From positions 1-44,223 of IMG/VR virus record IMGVR_UViG_3300005264_000109: DNA of 44,223 nt. One strand, written 5' to 3'. The translations under genes and the position numbers were made by a program. Positions 25,656 to 33,772 of the stretch are shown one piece after another (positions within the stretch are counted from its first letter, which is position 1; the number at the start of each line of letters is the position of its first letter). The notes under the pieces were generated by a model. The model made no database searches. It saw only the letters and a program-made list of their open reading frames with translations, and had not been told where the DNA came from. Source of the stretch: a virus.

Positions 25656-25696
25656 AAAAAATCCCAAGAGAAGAATGATGCTCTTGGGATTTTTTT
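25654..25696. terminator. Bidirectional terminator between the two arms
   Basis: ATCCCAAGAG (25661-25670) pairs perfectly with CTCTTGGGAT (25681-25690) around a 10-nt loop. Seven A stand before it and seven T after it, so it works as an intrinsic terminator on both strands. It lies exactly where the rightward and leftward arms converge. Confidence 0.95.
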
Positions 25697-25703
25697 GGTT
25701 TAG

Positions 25704-25997
25704 TTAGAATGGTAGGTCATCCTTGATATTATCCATGTGAGTATCAAATATTTTTTCTTGCAACAAATATCCCTCAAGTTCCCACAGTTTATTTTTAATT
25801 CGTTCTATACAAATATCTCTACCTACTTCCATATCAAAGTTATCTTCATCTACACAAGATGAACTTTCTACAATAACAAATCCGTTAGGTAAAGTACAGG
25901 ATAATACTGTGGTTTTGAAACCTAGTTTTTGATACTCAATTTTAGATTGATCTACTAGGTTGTTAATGTGTTCTTCAGTGATTGTATTTTGTGACAT
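25704..25997 (-). CDS. Phage gp49/gp66-like family protein
   Basis: 97 residues. It contains LPNGFVIVESSSCVDEDNFD followed by an E-x-G-R-D-I-C core and a helix KNKLWELEGYLLQ. This pattern (a strand NGF-x-x-ES-x-x-C-V-D, then NFD, GR, and the helix with WELEGYLL) belongs to the family named after N4 gp49 and Sf6 gene 66 products. The role of the family is unknown. It is the last gene of the leftward arm. Confidence 0.75.
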   Translation of the reverse strand: MSQNTITEEHINNLVDQSKIEYQKLGFKTTVLSCTLPNGFVIVESSSCVDEDNFDMEVGRDICIERIKNKLWELEGYLLQEKIFDTHMDNIKDDLPF

Positions 25998-26020
25998 AGG
26001 TGTTACTCTTTTTGGTTAGG

Positions 26021-27187
26021 TTACTTTCCTTCTGGCAGATACTCTATCGTACCTGCCATAGAATCAAATTTAATATATTTCATTACTTCTAACTGTTTAA
26101 TAATATTACGCAACGTGAACTCATCTGCATTATGAATAAACTTCTTGTTAATTGCTGCGAGATCAGTCCTTTGATGTGCAGCAACAAATTTCATAACCTC
26201 GACTACAACAGTAGCGTTTTTATTCTCTCCCATACCTTCAAATGTTTTAGGCATGTTGATTTCGGTCTGTTCAAGTAAGTGAATAGACTTCGAAAGATCT
26301 TCCATAGATATTATCATGTCGCTAGTTCTACATGCACTAATATTCATAGACATCTTAAGAACATGTAGTGGTCTACGAGAATTATACCCATCGAGAAACT
26401 GTTGACTAAATGGAGGTTTAGTTCTAGCCTTCATATACCAGGATGTCCATAGTTGAATGAAACCGTCGGTGAGTTTGAACTCTCCTTTCATAGCTTTTAT
26501 TTCTTCTAGGTCATGTAGTAAGTCATCAAATAACTTGATTTCTTCTTTAGTAAGAAAATGTATAGGAATCAGTCGTGATGGTTTCTCTTCATACACACAT
26601 ACCATGCGAGATGTTAGTCCTCCACCGATAGCTTCAGATGGTAAACGAGAACGAAATGTAGTCGGAGTGATTCCTCCGAGTATGTTTAGATATGGTTTGA
26701 TGATTTCATCTGAACCTCCCTCACCTTTGGTTTTATAGTCCCACTTGTCTTCGCAGTCATAGAGATCACATAGATCATCAACGAGAGTCTGGTTTTGATG
26801 ACGGATGAGGACTGCAAGTTCGCTAGAAAATATTGTAAGGGACGAGTGAATCTTCATTACTCCATCGTCCATGTTGTCAGAGAATGATTGTTGTAAATCT
26901 CGAATCAAAGCTTCGTTAGTTAGTTTCTGTGCTGCAAGTTTAATTCCAGATTTTACTAAAAACTTCTTAGCAGGATTAATAGCACGAGATTTACCTGCAC
27001 CACTAGGTCCAACTAGGACTACGAACATGTTAGGAAATGTTTCATTCATACCTATTTGAAGAGAGCATTTGCGTTGGAGAACTGCAGCGATAGCTGATAG
27101 TCCAGACCAGGTTTTGAATAGGGTAGGAGGCTCAGTGTTATTAACGTAGGTTAGGTATGAGTCTAACCAGTTATCAAGTTTTCTCAT
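26021..27187 (-). CDS. DUF3987-like P-loop ATPase (putative replication helicase)
   Basis: 388 residues. A Walker A motif GPSGAGKSR lies at about residues 59-67, after WSGLSAIAAVLQRKCSL. Later come IFSSELAVLIRHQ and GGITPTTFRSRLP with an Arg-rich GGGLTSRMVCVYEE segment. This layout matches the DUF3987 group of phage ATPases found beside DNA polymerases, thought to act as replicative helicase-like enzymes. The C-terminus looks like a winged helix (TLRNIIKQLEVMKYIKFDS). It starts on TAATG overlap with the gene before and lies next to the polymerase. Its exact activity is inferred. Confidence 0.65.
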   Translation of the reverse strand: MRKLDNWLDSYLTYVNNTEPPTLFKTWSGLSAIAAVLQRKCSLQIGMNETFPNMFVVLVGPSGAGKSRAINPAKKFLVKSGIKLAAQKLTNEALIRDLQQSFSDNMDDGVMKIHSSLTIFSSELAVLIRHQNQTLVDDLCDLYDCEDKWDYKTKGEGGSDEIIKPYLNILGGITPTTFRSRLPSEAIGGGLTSRMVCVYEEKPSRLIPIHFLTKEEIKLFDDLLHDLEEIKAMKGEFKLTDGFIQLWTSWYMKARTKPPFSQQFLDGYNSRRPLHVLKMSMNISACRTSDMIISMEDLSKSIHLLEQTEINMPKTFEGMGENKNATVVVEVMKFVAAHQRTDLAAINKKFIHNADEFTLRNIIKQLEVMKYIKFDSMAGTIEYLPEGK

Positions 27188-27591
27188 TAGTAATCAATCT
27201 TAATATATTTAAGTGTAGGTGAATTAGAATCCTTACGAATTAGTACAGGTGTAGGGTTAGTAGTACTGTTAGACCACAGAATACCAGATTTGTTTCCTGC
27301 ATTGTCGCTAGCACTAAGACCTAGACGGTAGATACCGTCAGGATATGTAGTCATGTTTATGTTGATAAAGGTGTCAGAGATAGTAGTATATGTGAATATT
27401 TTAGATGAATCTAAATAACATATGATTAGGTCATAGGTTATTATTTCTTCTGGATAGTCAGGTGGAGAAGAGTTCCAGTAGACATGTATACTATCGCTAG
27501 GGATTAGGATAGATACAGTTTGAGAGTGGACTTGTCCACATAGGACTAGACAGGTGAATAGAATAATTATTATTTTGATTAGTTTTATCAT
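27187..27591 (-). CDS. Exported FN3-like protein
   Basis: 134 residues. Residues 1-23 form a signal peptide (MIKLIKIIIILFTCLVLCGQ, then VHS|QT as a likely cleavage). The mature part is one beta-sandwich, with DGIYRLGLSASDNAGNKSG typical of fibronectin type III or bacterial Ig-like domains. An exported protein in the replication arm is unexpected. It overlaps the zinc-ribbon gene upstream (ATGA) and the ATPase gene downstream (TAATG). It could act at the cell surface, for example in superinfection exclusion, but this is speculation. Confidence 0.6.
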   Translation of the reverse strand: MIKLIKIIIILFTCLVLCGQVHSQTVSILIPSDSIHVYWNSSPPDYPEEIITYDLIICYLDSSKIFTYTTISDTFININMTTYPDGIYRLGLSASDNAGNKSGILWSNSTTNPTPVLIRKDSNSPTLKYIKIDY

Positions 27592-27743
27592 ATAGAAGTC
27601 TCCTTTTTAGATTTATAATCTATATCAGTCCACCACTCTTGTCCACAAGATTTACATTCTCTATATCCAGGACCGACTAGATTTTTATTTACGTATTCTT
27701 TACAGTTACATTCAGGACACTGAATACATTTGTCTTCAGGCAT
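27588..27743 (-). CDS. Zinc-ribbon mini-protein
   Basis: 51 residues, ATG at 27743. Two pairs of Cys, CIQCPEC and CKSCG, frame a short loop and are followed by QEWW, giving a classic zinc-ribbon shape. The basic tail ends on KSKKETSI. The stop overlaps the start of the exported protein (ATGA). Likely a nucleic-acid-binding or zinc-stabilised adaptor protein. Confidence 0.7.
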   Translation of the reverse strand: MPEDKCIQCPECNCKEYVNKNLVGPGYRECKSCGQEWWTDIDYKSKKETSI

Positions 27744-27748
27744 ATTAG

Positions 27749-30295
27749 TTATCTTCCTTGTTTAATTATAGTTTCTATTTTACATGTTGCTTCAGTCCTA
27801 TTTAACATATCTATCTCAACCTGATTCTTTAAATCAAAACCTACACTAACCTCTGCAGGTAATACAAACGTAGTATCTTTCCACTTGATAGGTGTCTCAA
27901 GTGATAATCGAATGTTGTTTATAATGTCATATAACTTATTGATATTCAAACGCAAGGGTGCTTGTAATGTAATCGAATCATGTACTTGACCTAAAAGCTC
28001 AACATCATTAAAGTACTTGTTATAATAAGCATATATGATTCCATTGCGGTTGATACAATCGACAACAGTCGATCGGGGAATAAAACTATATGCACTGTTA
28101 AATGTGTGAGCATTGAGTTCACCAAGAAAGATTCGTTTTCTGTTGAAACAATTATAAAGAGTTCGAATTTGATATAGATCATTTCTAATCCATCTCCAAC
28201 CCTGTTCAACACCAGGATACATTTTGAGATAACCGTCTCGTATACGTTTAGCTTCGGATATAGGTATCTCCATAAGGAGTGAAAACGCTTCAGCGCCTTC
28301 GCCGTAGTTAAATGAATGATTAGACTTCTTAGCCCAAAATCTTCTACTCTTTGTACCATCGCCTACGTCACAGTTGATTCCGTTTTCGTGTTCGTAGATA
28401 ATATCTTCTATAGGCATATTAAATATACCAGTACCTGTTAGTGCATGAACATCTACTCCATCATCAAAAGCTTCCTTCATCATAGGTTCAGGACATATGT
28501 TAGCCCAGACTCTATTATCAGCCTGTTTGATATCTATGTTTATTAGGATACAATCAGGATCAGCTATCATAAAAGGTTTTGTCTCTAGCGGTTGATTCTG
28601 GGCGTTAGTGCCCTCATCGTCGAGTTCACGTTTAGAAGATGATAGTCTATCTCCACCACCACCGACAGGATTATATGATGTACGAAAACGATTATCTTTA
28701 GATAGTTTCATATCATAGTAGGTACTCTTACGTTTCGAGATGTATCTCATATCTAGGATTAGTTCTGCTTCTGCATGTCCCTTGCGAGACAAACGTTTAA
28801 GAGCCATCTTGTCTACAGTAATGACAGACTTGTAGCGTCCACCTTCTTTGACTCGGTTTTTGTACGGTGGTAGGTTTTTGGTAATATAGAAATAATGTTT
28901 CATCTGATCACTAGAGTTAGGATTCAAAGGTTCTTTAAACATAGTCCATAGTTGTTTCCATATACCTCCTACTTCATAGCCTTGTTTCTCAGCCCAGATC
29001 ACATCAGCGTATTTAGTTCCTTTACCGATAGAGGTTAGATACTCTCCTGCATCGCCTGCGATTTTAATCGCAGCGTCGACAGATGCTTTACGTAGTCCTA
29101 CATGATCCATAAGATAGCCACGTTCTGACATGTATATTAAGGGACTAACAATTAGATTCTGATATAGATATGTTATCCAGTTACCTTGAGAGTGTAGATC
29201 CTCTTGAATCCTATGCCAGCATTCATGGGTCGAGAGAGTATCCTTACCGTTGTAACGAAAGAACTGATCCCAAGAGCCACTAACACCCTTCCACATTTTA
29301 GATGATTGATCTTTAAAATATGGCATATCGGTGTAGATAGATGTTAAGAAATCTAAACCTTTCGGTAAGTCAGGACATAATATAGCTTGACCTATCATAG
29401 TATCGTGTACACGATGTGAGATCATATTGTACTTGTTAAACATTACAGCAGTGTCGAAGATTTTGTTCTGCATGATCTTAATAATTTTCTTTGAAGACAA
29501 GATTCTGTTGGTTAGTGAAAGTATCTCGAGTTCCTCATTGAATGAGAACACATGTTCACTGCCACGACTAAGAGCTATGCACATAGTTTCTTCAGGTGAT
29601 AATGAGAATCCAAAACAGTTGAGTTGGGCTAGGACTAGTTCAATGTCAAAGGAGGTTTCTTTGATAGAGTTTAGTATGTGTAAGAGATATTCTTTAGCCT
29701 CTTTAAATGTAGGATTGATGTGAATAGTTCTAGGTTTGAATTTTAGTTCGGGAAAATTACTTTCTTTAAGTGCTTTGGATAGGTCGAAGTTGATGAGATA
29801 TCGGTTAGTATACTTTCCTTCATAGGTACAGCTGCTAGGATGTAAACATGCAACTACCTTTTTACCTGGAAGTAATGTTGATTCATAGATAGAACCTCGA
29901 CGAGTAGTGATTCCTTTCTGACGTGTAAGTGCCCAAAGTGGGACTGCGCCTAGAGCCACGAATACATTAGCTTTGGATTGGGATAGTTCAAGACGTAAGG
30001 CTTCCTCGTGTTCGAGATAGTTGTTAAAATATTGAGGTTCTTTTTTGGATAGATCTATGAACTCTTTAACATTGTTACGAGACTTGGGCTGGTATTTGAT
30101 TACATTAGTAACATGACAGTCTCTAAAGTTAATCCCTACACTAGCGCAGAGTTCACGAAGTATACGTCCTGCAGGACCTATAAAACATTCCTTGTGATAG
30201 GCTTCTTTGTCACCAGGAGCTTCTCCGATTAGACAGATCTTAGCATCTTTGCGGATAGTAGGTGGACAGTAGTATGGTGAGCTAGTGTTTAGCAT
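27749..30295 (-). CDS. Uracil-DNA glycosylase / DNA polymerase I fusion
   Basis: 848 residues in three parts. (1) Residues about 20-175 match a family 4/5-type uracil-DNA glycosylase: LIGEAPGDKE (near 24), FIGPAGRIL, VTNVIKYQPK, VFVALGA, RRGSIY and HPSSC (near 151). The Cys residues that usually hold an iron-sulfur cluster appear partly replaced. (2) A 3'-5' exonuclease shows DIEL (near 219), NKIFDTAV and YNGKDTLSTHE. (3) A family A polymerase shows motif A INIDIKQADNR (near 588), motif B RRFWAKKSNHSFNYG and motif C QVHDSI (near 772), with HDS instead of the usual HDE. It is the phage replicase. The attached glycosylase domain suggests uracil sensing or repair during synthesis. Confidence 0.92.
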   Translation of the reverse strand: MLNTSSPYYCPPTIRKDAKICLIGEAPGDKEAYHKECFIGPAGRILRELCASVGINFRDCHVTNVIKYQPKSRNNVKEFIDLSKKEPQYFNNYLEHEEALRLELSQSKANVFVALGAVPLWALTRQKGITTRRGSIYESTLLPGKKVVACLHPSSCTYEGKYTNRYLINFDLSKALKESNFPELKFKPRTIHINPTFKEAKEYLLHILNSIKETSFDIELVLAQLNCFGFSLSPEETMCIALSRGSEHVFSFNEELEILSLTNRILSSKKIIKIMQNKIFDTAVMFNKYNMISHRVHDTMIGQAILCPDLPKGLDFLTSIYTDMPYFKDQSSKMWKGVSGSWDQFFRYNGKDTLSTHECWHRIQEDLHSQGNWITYLYQNLIVSPLIYMSERGYLMDHVGLRKASVDAAIKIAGDAGEYLTSIGKGTKYADVIWAEKQGYEVGGIWKQLWTMFKEPLNPNSSDQMKHYFYITKNLPPYKNRVKEGGRYKSVITVDKMALKRLSRKGHAEAELILDMRYISKRKSTYYDMKLSKDNRFRTSYNPVGGGGDRLSSSKRELDDEGTNAQNQPLETKPFMIADPDCILINIDIKQADNRVWANICPEPMMKEAFDDGVDVHALTGTGIFNMPIEDIIYEHENGINCDVGDGTKSRRFWAKKSNHSFNYGEGAEAFSLLMEIPISEAKRIRDGYLKMYPGVEQGWRWIRNDLYQIRTLYNCFNRKRIFLGELNAHTFNSAYSFIPRSTVVDCINRNGIIYAYYNKYFNDVELLGQVHDSITLQAPLRLNINKLYDIINNIRLSLETPIKWKDTTFVLPAEVSVGFDLKNQVEIDMLNRTEATCKIETIIKQGR

Positions 30296-30539
30296 TAGAC
30301 TTAACCTTTGTTATTATTGCAAGTTTAGATTTGAGTTTATTAAAAGCATCTGGATCTAAGTCATCACAATTAACTTTTATAACTGGATTCATTAGTGCTT
30401 CTAAATTTTTATGAATCAGTTCTATTTTTCCACAGATTTTAGATACTCTATGTTCAAGATCAGTTACTCTTCGTTCTATAGAATATCCGTTTTTATACAG
30501 AACTGCAAACTTATTACTCATTGTTGGATCGTTGTTCAT
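30282..30539 (-). CDS. Small coiled-coil protein
   Basis: 85 residues. A central heptad region (YSIERRVTDLEHRVSKICGK, IELIHKNLEALM) predicts a coiled coil. The basic C-terminus is KSKLAIITKVKSNAKH. It overlaps the polymerase start by 14 nt, so the two are probably co-translated. Not recognised otherwise. Confidence 0.6.
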   Translation of the reverse strand: MNNDPTMSNKFAVLYKNGYSIERRVTDLEHRVSKICGKIELIHKNLEALMNPVIKVNCDDLDPDAFNKLKSKLAIITKVKSNAKH

Positions 30540-30684
30540 AGTTAGTCCTCTTTTCTTTACATTGATAAATAGTTATAGTACCCTTAGTTTCTATAATAGT
30601 TTTACCAAGAGGCAAAGCTTTTTCTATAGTTGCTTCTACCCATTCAGGATCACCATTGTATTTTATTATTCTAGTTACTATCAT
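30514..30684 (-). CDS. Small hypothetical protein
   Basis: 56 residues, ATG at 30684 with AAGGAACTAACT before it. Two beta-strand and helix segments: VTRIIKYNGDPEWVEATIEK, then ALPLGKTIIETKGTITIYQC. The order (strand, GDP/GP-x-E-W, helix, P-x-GKT, strand) is similar to the protein at 35626, so the two may be distant paralogues. It follows element copy 9 by 18 nt. Confidence 0.6.
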   Translation of the reverse strand: MIVTRIIKYNGDPEWVEATIEKALPLGKTIIETKGTITIYQCKEKRTNYEQRSNNE

Positions 30685-30701
30685 AGTTAGTTCCTTATGT
30701 T

Positions 30702-30728
30702 AGGTGTGTAAGAATTTCTTACATATCT
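30702..30728 (-). repeat. 27-bp palindromic element, copy 9
   Basis: Read on the minus strand: AGATATG flank, GTAAGAAATTCTTAC core, ACACCT flank. It lies 18 nt before the ATG at 30684. Confidence 0.9.
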
Positions 30729-30742
30729 AATTAATACTCATC

Positions 30743-31058
30743 TTAATAGCCATTATAGTAATCCTCTATATTTGGCTCGTCAGAGTTTTTGTTGTCTTCT
30801 TTATAATCAGGATCATCAGGTACAGATGGAAAATCTCCATTTTGGATCGTTATAATAATAATATCCTGATTGTTTTCCCTTAAACTCCCAGCCTTTTTTT
30901 CTAAGATCGACAGATAATTTCCCATCATAGTCATAATCAATATGATAAGGGTCATCAAGTTTAGTTTCCTTAGCTGGAGACTTTGAGTGTTCTGATTTTT
31001 GATTAGCTATCCTATTTGTCATTTCAATATTTTGTTTAATTTTACTAAACAATCTCAT
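30743..31058 (-). CDS. Hypothetical protein with a frame change at 30830-30833
   Basis: The first 80 codons (start 31058, stop 30816) encode MRLFSKIKQNIEM followed by a lysine-rich linker and GKQSGYYYYNDPKWRF. After a four-T run (minus strand, 30833-30830) the +1 frame continues with PSVPDDPDYKEDNKNSDE to 30743. The total of 316 nt minus one gives exactly 105 codons, so one 104-residue protein with an acidic tail is likely. A +1 slip on TTT-T or one extra base in the record would both explain it. Its neighbour (31082) also has an acidic tail. Confidence 0.5.
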
Positions 31059-31081
31059 TTTTATACCTCCTTTATATAGTA

Positions 31082-31267
31082 TTAATCATCTAATGAATCG
31101 CCGTTATTATTATCTGGTGCTTCTGTTGGTTCATCAGGCACTTCGTCTTCTGGCATATCACCAGAACCATTGCCTGAATCATTCTCATCTTGTTTATCAT
31201 CATCTGTCCACCAGGAGAACATCATATGAGTATGTGGTGATGTGAATATATCACTTAATATGTTCAT
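31082..31267 (-). CDS. Small acidic protein
   Basis: 61 residues. After MNILSDIFTSPHTHMMFSWW the rest is almost all Asp, Glu, Asn, Pro and Gly (DMPEDEVPDEPTEAPDNNNG). No fold can be named. Acidic mini-proteins of phages can mimic DNA or bind host polymerase, but nothing here proves this. It sits between the sigma-like gene and another acidic-tailed gene. Confidence 0.6.
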   Translation of the reverse strand: MNILSDIFTSPHTHMMFSWWTDDDKQDENDSGNGSGDMPEDEVPDEPTEAPDNNNGDSLDD

Positions 31268-31268
31268 A

Positions 31269-31757
31269 TTAATACCTCATCTTTTTTATTATAGTTTTAA
31301 TTATTTGACTAATTCTACCAGGAGTTAGGTTTAGCTTTTTACCTATATCAATCATAGTATATCCACTAACATACATAGCCATAATGTTTCTATCGTCGTA
31401 GGAAAATAATCTATCTTTATATATGTTATATGTGATTAGGTTTATTATAGTTTCTTCTTGATCTATAGAATAACATTCATCATATAATACATCATCTAAA
31501 AAATCAAGATGTATTATGTGACCATAGTTTCTTGTTTTTAAATGTTTTCTTATAAAGTCTATTAGTCTATAATAAACATTAGCACAAATATACTTGTTAA
31601 AATCTTGTTTAGACTTATTATGTTTATGTTTTATGTTTAGATAGACTAGATTTGCTTCTTGAATTAGATCATCTTCCTGTAATAAAGAGTAATTTTTAAT
31701 TTGTTTGTTAGCTCTTTTTATTACAGGAAGCATTTGATTGTCAAGTAGTTTTATCAT
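31269..31757 (-). CDS. RNA polymerase sigma-70-like factor
   Basis: 162 residues. Residues about 22-75 resemble sigma region 2: LLQEDDLIQEANLVYLNIKH then FNKYICANVYYRLIDFIRKH. Residues about 122-160 resemble region 4 with a helix-turn-helix: IMAMYVSGYTMIDIGKKLN followed by LTPGRISQIIKTIIKKM. The middle is acidic. Such two-domain factors redirect host RNA polymerase to phage promoters. It is the only candidate transcription initiation factor in the genome and could act with the 14 repeated elements, which is inference. Confidence 0.75.
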   Translation of the reverse strand: MIKLLDNQMLPVIKRANKQIKNYSLLQEDDLIQEANLVYLNIKHKHNKSKQDFNKYICANVYYRLIDFIRKHLKTRNYGHIIHLDFLDDVLYDECYSIDQEETIINLITYNIYKDRLFSYDDRNIMAMYVSGYTMIDIGKKLNLTPGRISQIIKTIIKKMRY

Positions 31758-31765
31758 AATAGTTG

Positions 31766-33118
31766 TTATTTAAACTGTTCATGAACTTTAACTGTAAATC
31801 TATCCTTATACACTGGACTTATATCACTACCAAAAGCAGACATCTGTACATTGTGTGCTGAGATAATACCATTACCAGAACCTAAGAATGGAATCCAGAT
31901 CTTACTACCAGGTCCACAGAAGGTAGAATAGATTAACTCCATCAAGAGTACAGGTTTTTCTGTACGATGTTCTTTGTTGTATACAGGAGGTACTTGAAAG
32001 ATATTTGATCGTCCTTCTTTAAATATACGTGAGTCAGGTTTACGACCTATGAAGAAGTATTCACAAGAGTTGGCTAAGTGAAGATGAGGATTATTACATT
32101 GTCCTCCAGGTTTGACCCAAAGACCAGGTACTCGTAGACCTAAGAAACCAGCCCCTATCATAGCTTGATAGGTGAACTCGAACCAGGGTTCAGGTGCAAA
32201 CCATAGTATGAACCATCCATTAGGTTTTAGTTTACTGTAAGATAGTTGACAGATTTTTTTCATATTAGTTTTATAGTCTGTCTTTCCCCACTCGTTATAG
32301 ACTGCAGATTCGGAGGTGTCACTTCGATCACCTTTGGTTTGGTTTCGTAGGTCTATACCAAAAGGTGAGTCACATTCGACTAGGTCAAGAGTCTCATTGT
32401 CAATGTTAGTACCTATTTTAAATGTATCACCAGTCACATAACGAGAGTCAAGAAGTTTAGCTAAGTCGTTAGTAGTTTTTTTACTCTCTTCTTGTTTGAT
32501 AGCAGCAACTTTGACTACAGTTTCTGCAGTCTTAAGAGTTTTATCTAACATCTTAACAGCTTCATTTTTATTCTTAGCCTTTTTTAACTGTGGCATATCG
32601 TCAGCCATAGCAGAAAGCTTGATGTCATCAGATAGTTGTGTATGTGAGAGACCTAGTTTAGCTGCAGACTGTCGTATAGACCAGGATTGTTTACCACCTT
32701 TGATGCCAGTCTTGGCTATGTGATCTTCTACAAGAGCTTTGTGTATGTCAGCTCGAGCCTGCGCCATTTCGATGGTATTCATATCCTCACGACTGACATT
32801 TTCCATTAGTTCTATAATTCTCATATCATTAGTATTGACTTCATCATCCATAAAGGTAGCAGGGATCATGTTGTTAGGATAGATAGATTCAAGTTTGTTA
32901 TCTTTTCGTAGTGAACGAAGAGCTTGAACTCTTCGACCACCAGTTACAAGGGTGAACCTGTTGTCTCTACGACGTAAGACTGTGATAGGGTTTATCAACC
33001 CACCAATTTTTAGTATGTCTTCTTTCATTTGAGTAATGTTTTTATAGTCTTGTCGGTAGCGATTCATTACGTCGATAGACTCTAGTGGGATTAGTTCGAA
33101 TTCAGTATTACTTTTCAT
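31766..33118 (-). CDS. ParB-like domain fused to DNA methyltransferase
   Basis: 450 residues. The N-terminal 100 residues are a ParB/sulfiredoxin-like domain (IGGLINPITVLRRRDNRFTL, LVTGGRRVQALRSLR). Next comes a helix-turn-helix (SIRQSAAKLGLSHTQLSDDI). The C-terminal part is an amino-methyltransferase of the beta order: catalytic tetrapeptide DSPF near 247, EYFFIGRKP, HRTEKPVLLMELI, and the SAM-binding IPFLGSGNGI near 409. Adenine or N4-cytosine methylation is expected. DSPF is a departure from DPPY or SPPY. A likely role is protection from host restriction or marking of phage DNA. Confidence 0.85.
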   Translation of the reverse strand: MKSNTEFELIPLESIDVMNRYRQDYKNITQMKEDILKIGGLINPITVLRRRDNRFTLVTGGRRVQALRSLRKDNKLESIYPNNMIPATFMDDEVNTNDMRIIELMENVSREDMNTIEMAQARADIHKALVEDHIAKTGIKGGKQSWSIRQSAAKLGLSHTQLSDDIKLSAMADDMPQLKKAKNKNEAVKMLDKTLKTAETVVKVAAIKQEESKKTTNDLAKLLDSRYVTGDTFKIGTNIDNETLDLVECDSPFGIDLRNQTKGDRSDTSESAVYNEWGKTDYKTNMKKICQLSYSKLKPNGWFILWFAPEPWFEFTYQAMIGAGFLGLRVPGLWVKPGGQCNNPHLHLANSCEYFFIGRKPDSRIFKEGRSNIFQVPPVYNKEHRTEKPVLLMELIYSTFCGPGSKIWIPFLGSGNGIISAHNVQMSAFGSDISPVYKDRFTVKVHEQFK

Positions 33119-33351
33119 TTCCTTATTTTCCTCTCCAAAGTAGATAATAATTTATCTTGCAATGCTTTAGGTAGTGAATGAAACTCACTTAACATTTGCT
33201 TAGATTGTTTTTGTTTTGTAGCTACACTACGAGGTCTAGCTTTAGGTTGAGTTGCTAGTTCGTAGCGTCTCTGTCGATACGATTTGATTAGATTTATTTT
33301 ATGCTCACGAGTTAGAGTTGAGAAACTATTCTCTAGTTGATATAGATTCAT
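33115..33351 (-). CDS. Small basic protein, possible DNA-binding
   Basis: 78 residues, overlapping the ParB-methyltransferase start by 4 nt and the preceding gene by 26 nt. Basic and helical: INLIKSYRQRRYELATQPKA, a KARPRSVATKQKQSKQML linker and a helical end. It is not recognised. Position suggests a regulatory or accessory role with the methyltransferase. Confidence 0.55.
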   Translation of the reverse strand: MNLYQLENSFSTLTREHKINLIKSYRQRRYELATQPKARPRSVATKQKQSKQMLSEFHSLPKALQDKLLSTLERKIRK

Positions 33352-33589
33352 TAGAATCTCCTAAGATCTTAGTTATATCTTGTAGTTTTACTTTACGTTC
33401 TATATAGGTATAGTAGATTTTCATAGCAGAATCTCTGTCTTTCATAAGATCGAGAAGGTCAGCAGTTATCTGACGATACAAAGGAGTAATATCTCCCCAG
33501 GAGAATAGCTTTTGTAACTTTTCTTTTTGTTCTGGTTCGAGGAGAATTACTAATCGACCAGGCGGATTAGTTAGTTTAGATTTAGACAT
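33326..33589 (-). CDS. Hypothetical regulator-like protein
   Basis: 87 residues, ATG after CTTAAGGAAAACTCTC. The N-terminus PPGRLVILLEPEQKEKLQKL resembles ribbon-helix-helix proteins (a strand then helix), followed by a helix ITPLYRQITADLLDLMKDR. This would suit a small dimeric DNA-binding protein. The evidence is structural resemblance only. Its 3' end overlaps the next gene. It lies just downstream of the tRNA-like RNA. Confidence 0.55.
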   Translation of the reverse strand: MSKSKLTNPPGRLVILLEPEQKEKLQKLFSWGDITPLYRQITADLLDLMKDRDSAMKIYYTYIERKVKLQDITKILGDSNESISTRE

Positions 33590-33628
33590 GAGAGTTTTCC
33601 TTAAGGTTAGGGTTAATATAAATGTTAG

Positions 33629-33772
33629 TAGCTACAGCAGGATTCGAACCTGCAAGTGATCCATGACATTACTCACAATGGGTTAGGATGCTTTCATGCT
33701 GAGGAGTTGAACCTCTTCACTCTTAATATAAGACCCCCTTATATCAGGTATGTTCCAACATACTATGTAGCC
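33629..33772 (-). tRNA. tRNA-like RNA with large structured insertion
   Basis: Read on the minus strand, GGCTACA (33772-33766) pairs over 7 bp with TGTAGCT (33636-33630). TA follows as positions 8-9, then a D-arm (GTAT-GTTGGAAC-ATAC) with the expected GG. The 3' side has a perfect T-arm, GCAGG-TTCGAAT-CCTGC. Instead of a normal anticodon arm there is a 7-bp hairpin (ATATAAG-GGGGT-CTTATAT). After it comes a stem AGTGA/TCACT that encloses two hairpins, one with a second T-loop-like GAGG-TTCAACT-CCTC. The total is 144 nt, about twice a tRNA. No CCA is encoded and no anticodon can be assigned. It may be a tRNA with an insertion, or a tRNA mimic. Confidence 0.6.

Noticed and set aside
27991-28359. 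Leftward frame overlapping the polymerase
   Set aside because: It overlaps the catalytic part of the polymerase and is a shadow of that gene.
33660-33730. A second complete tRNA ending at the GAGG-TTCAACT-CCTC arm
   Set aside because: No upstream segment can pair with the bases after this arm as an acceptor stem, so it is treated as part of one larger structure.
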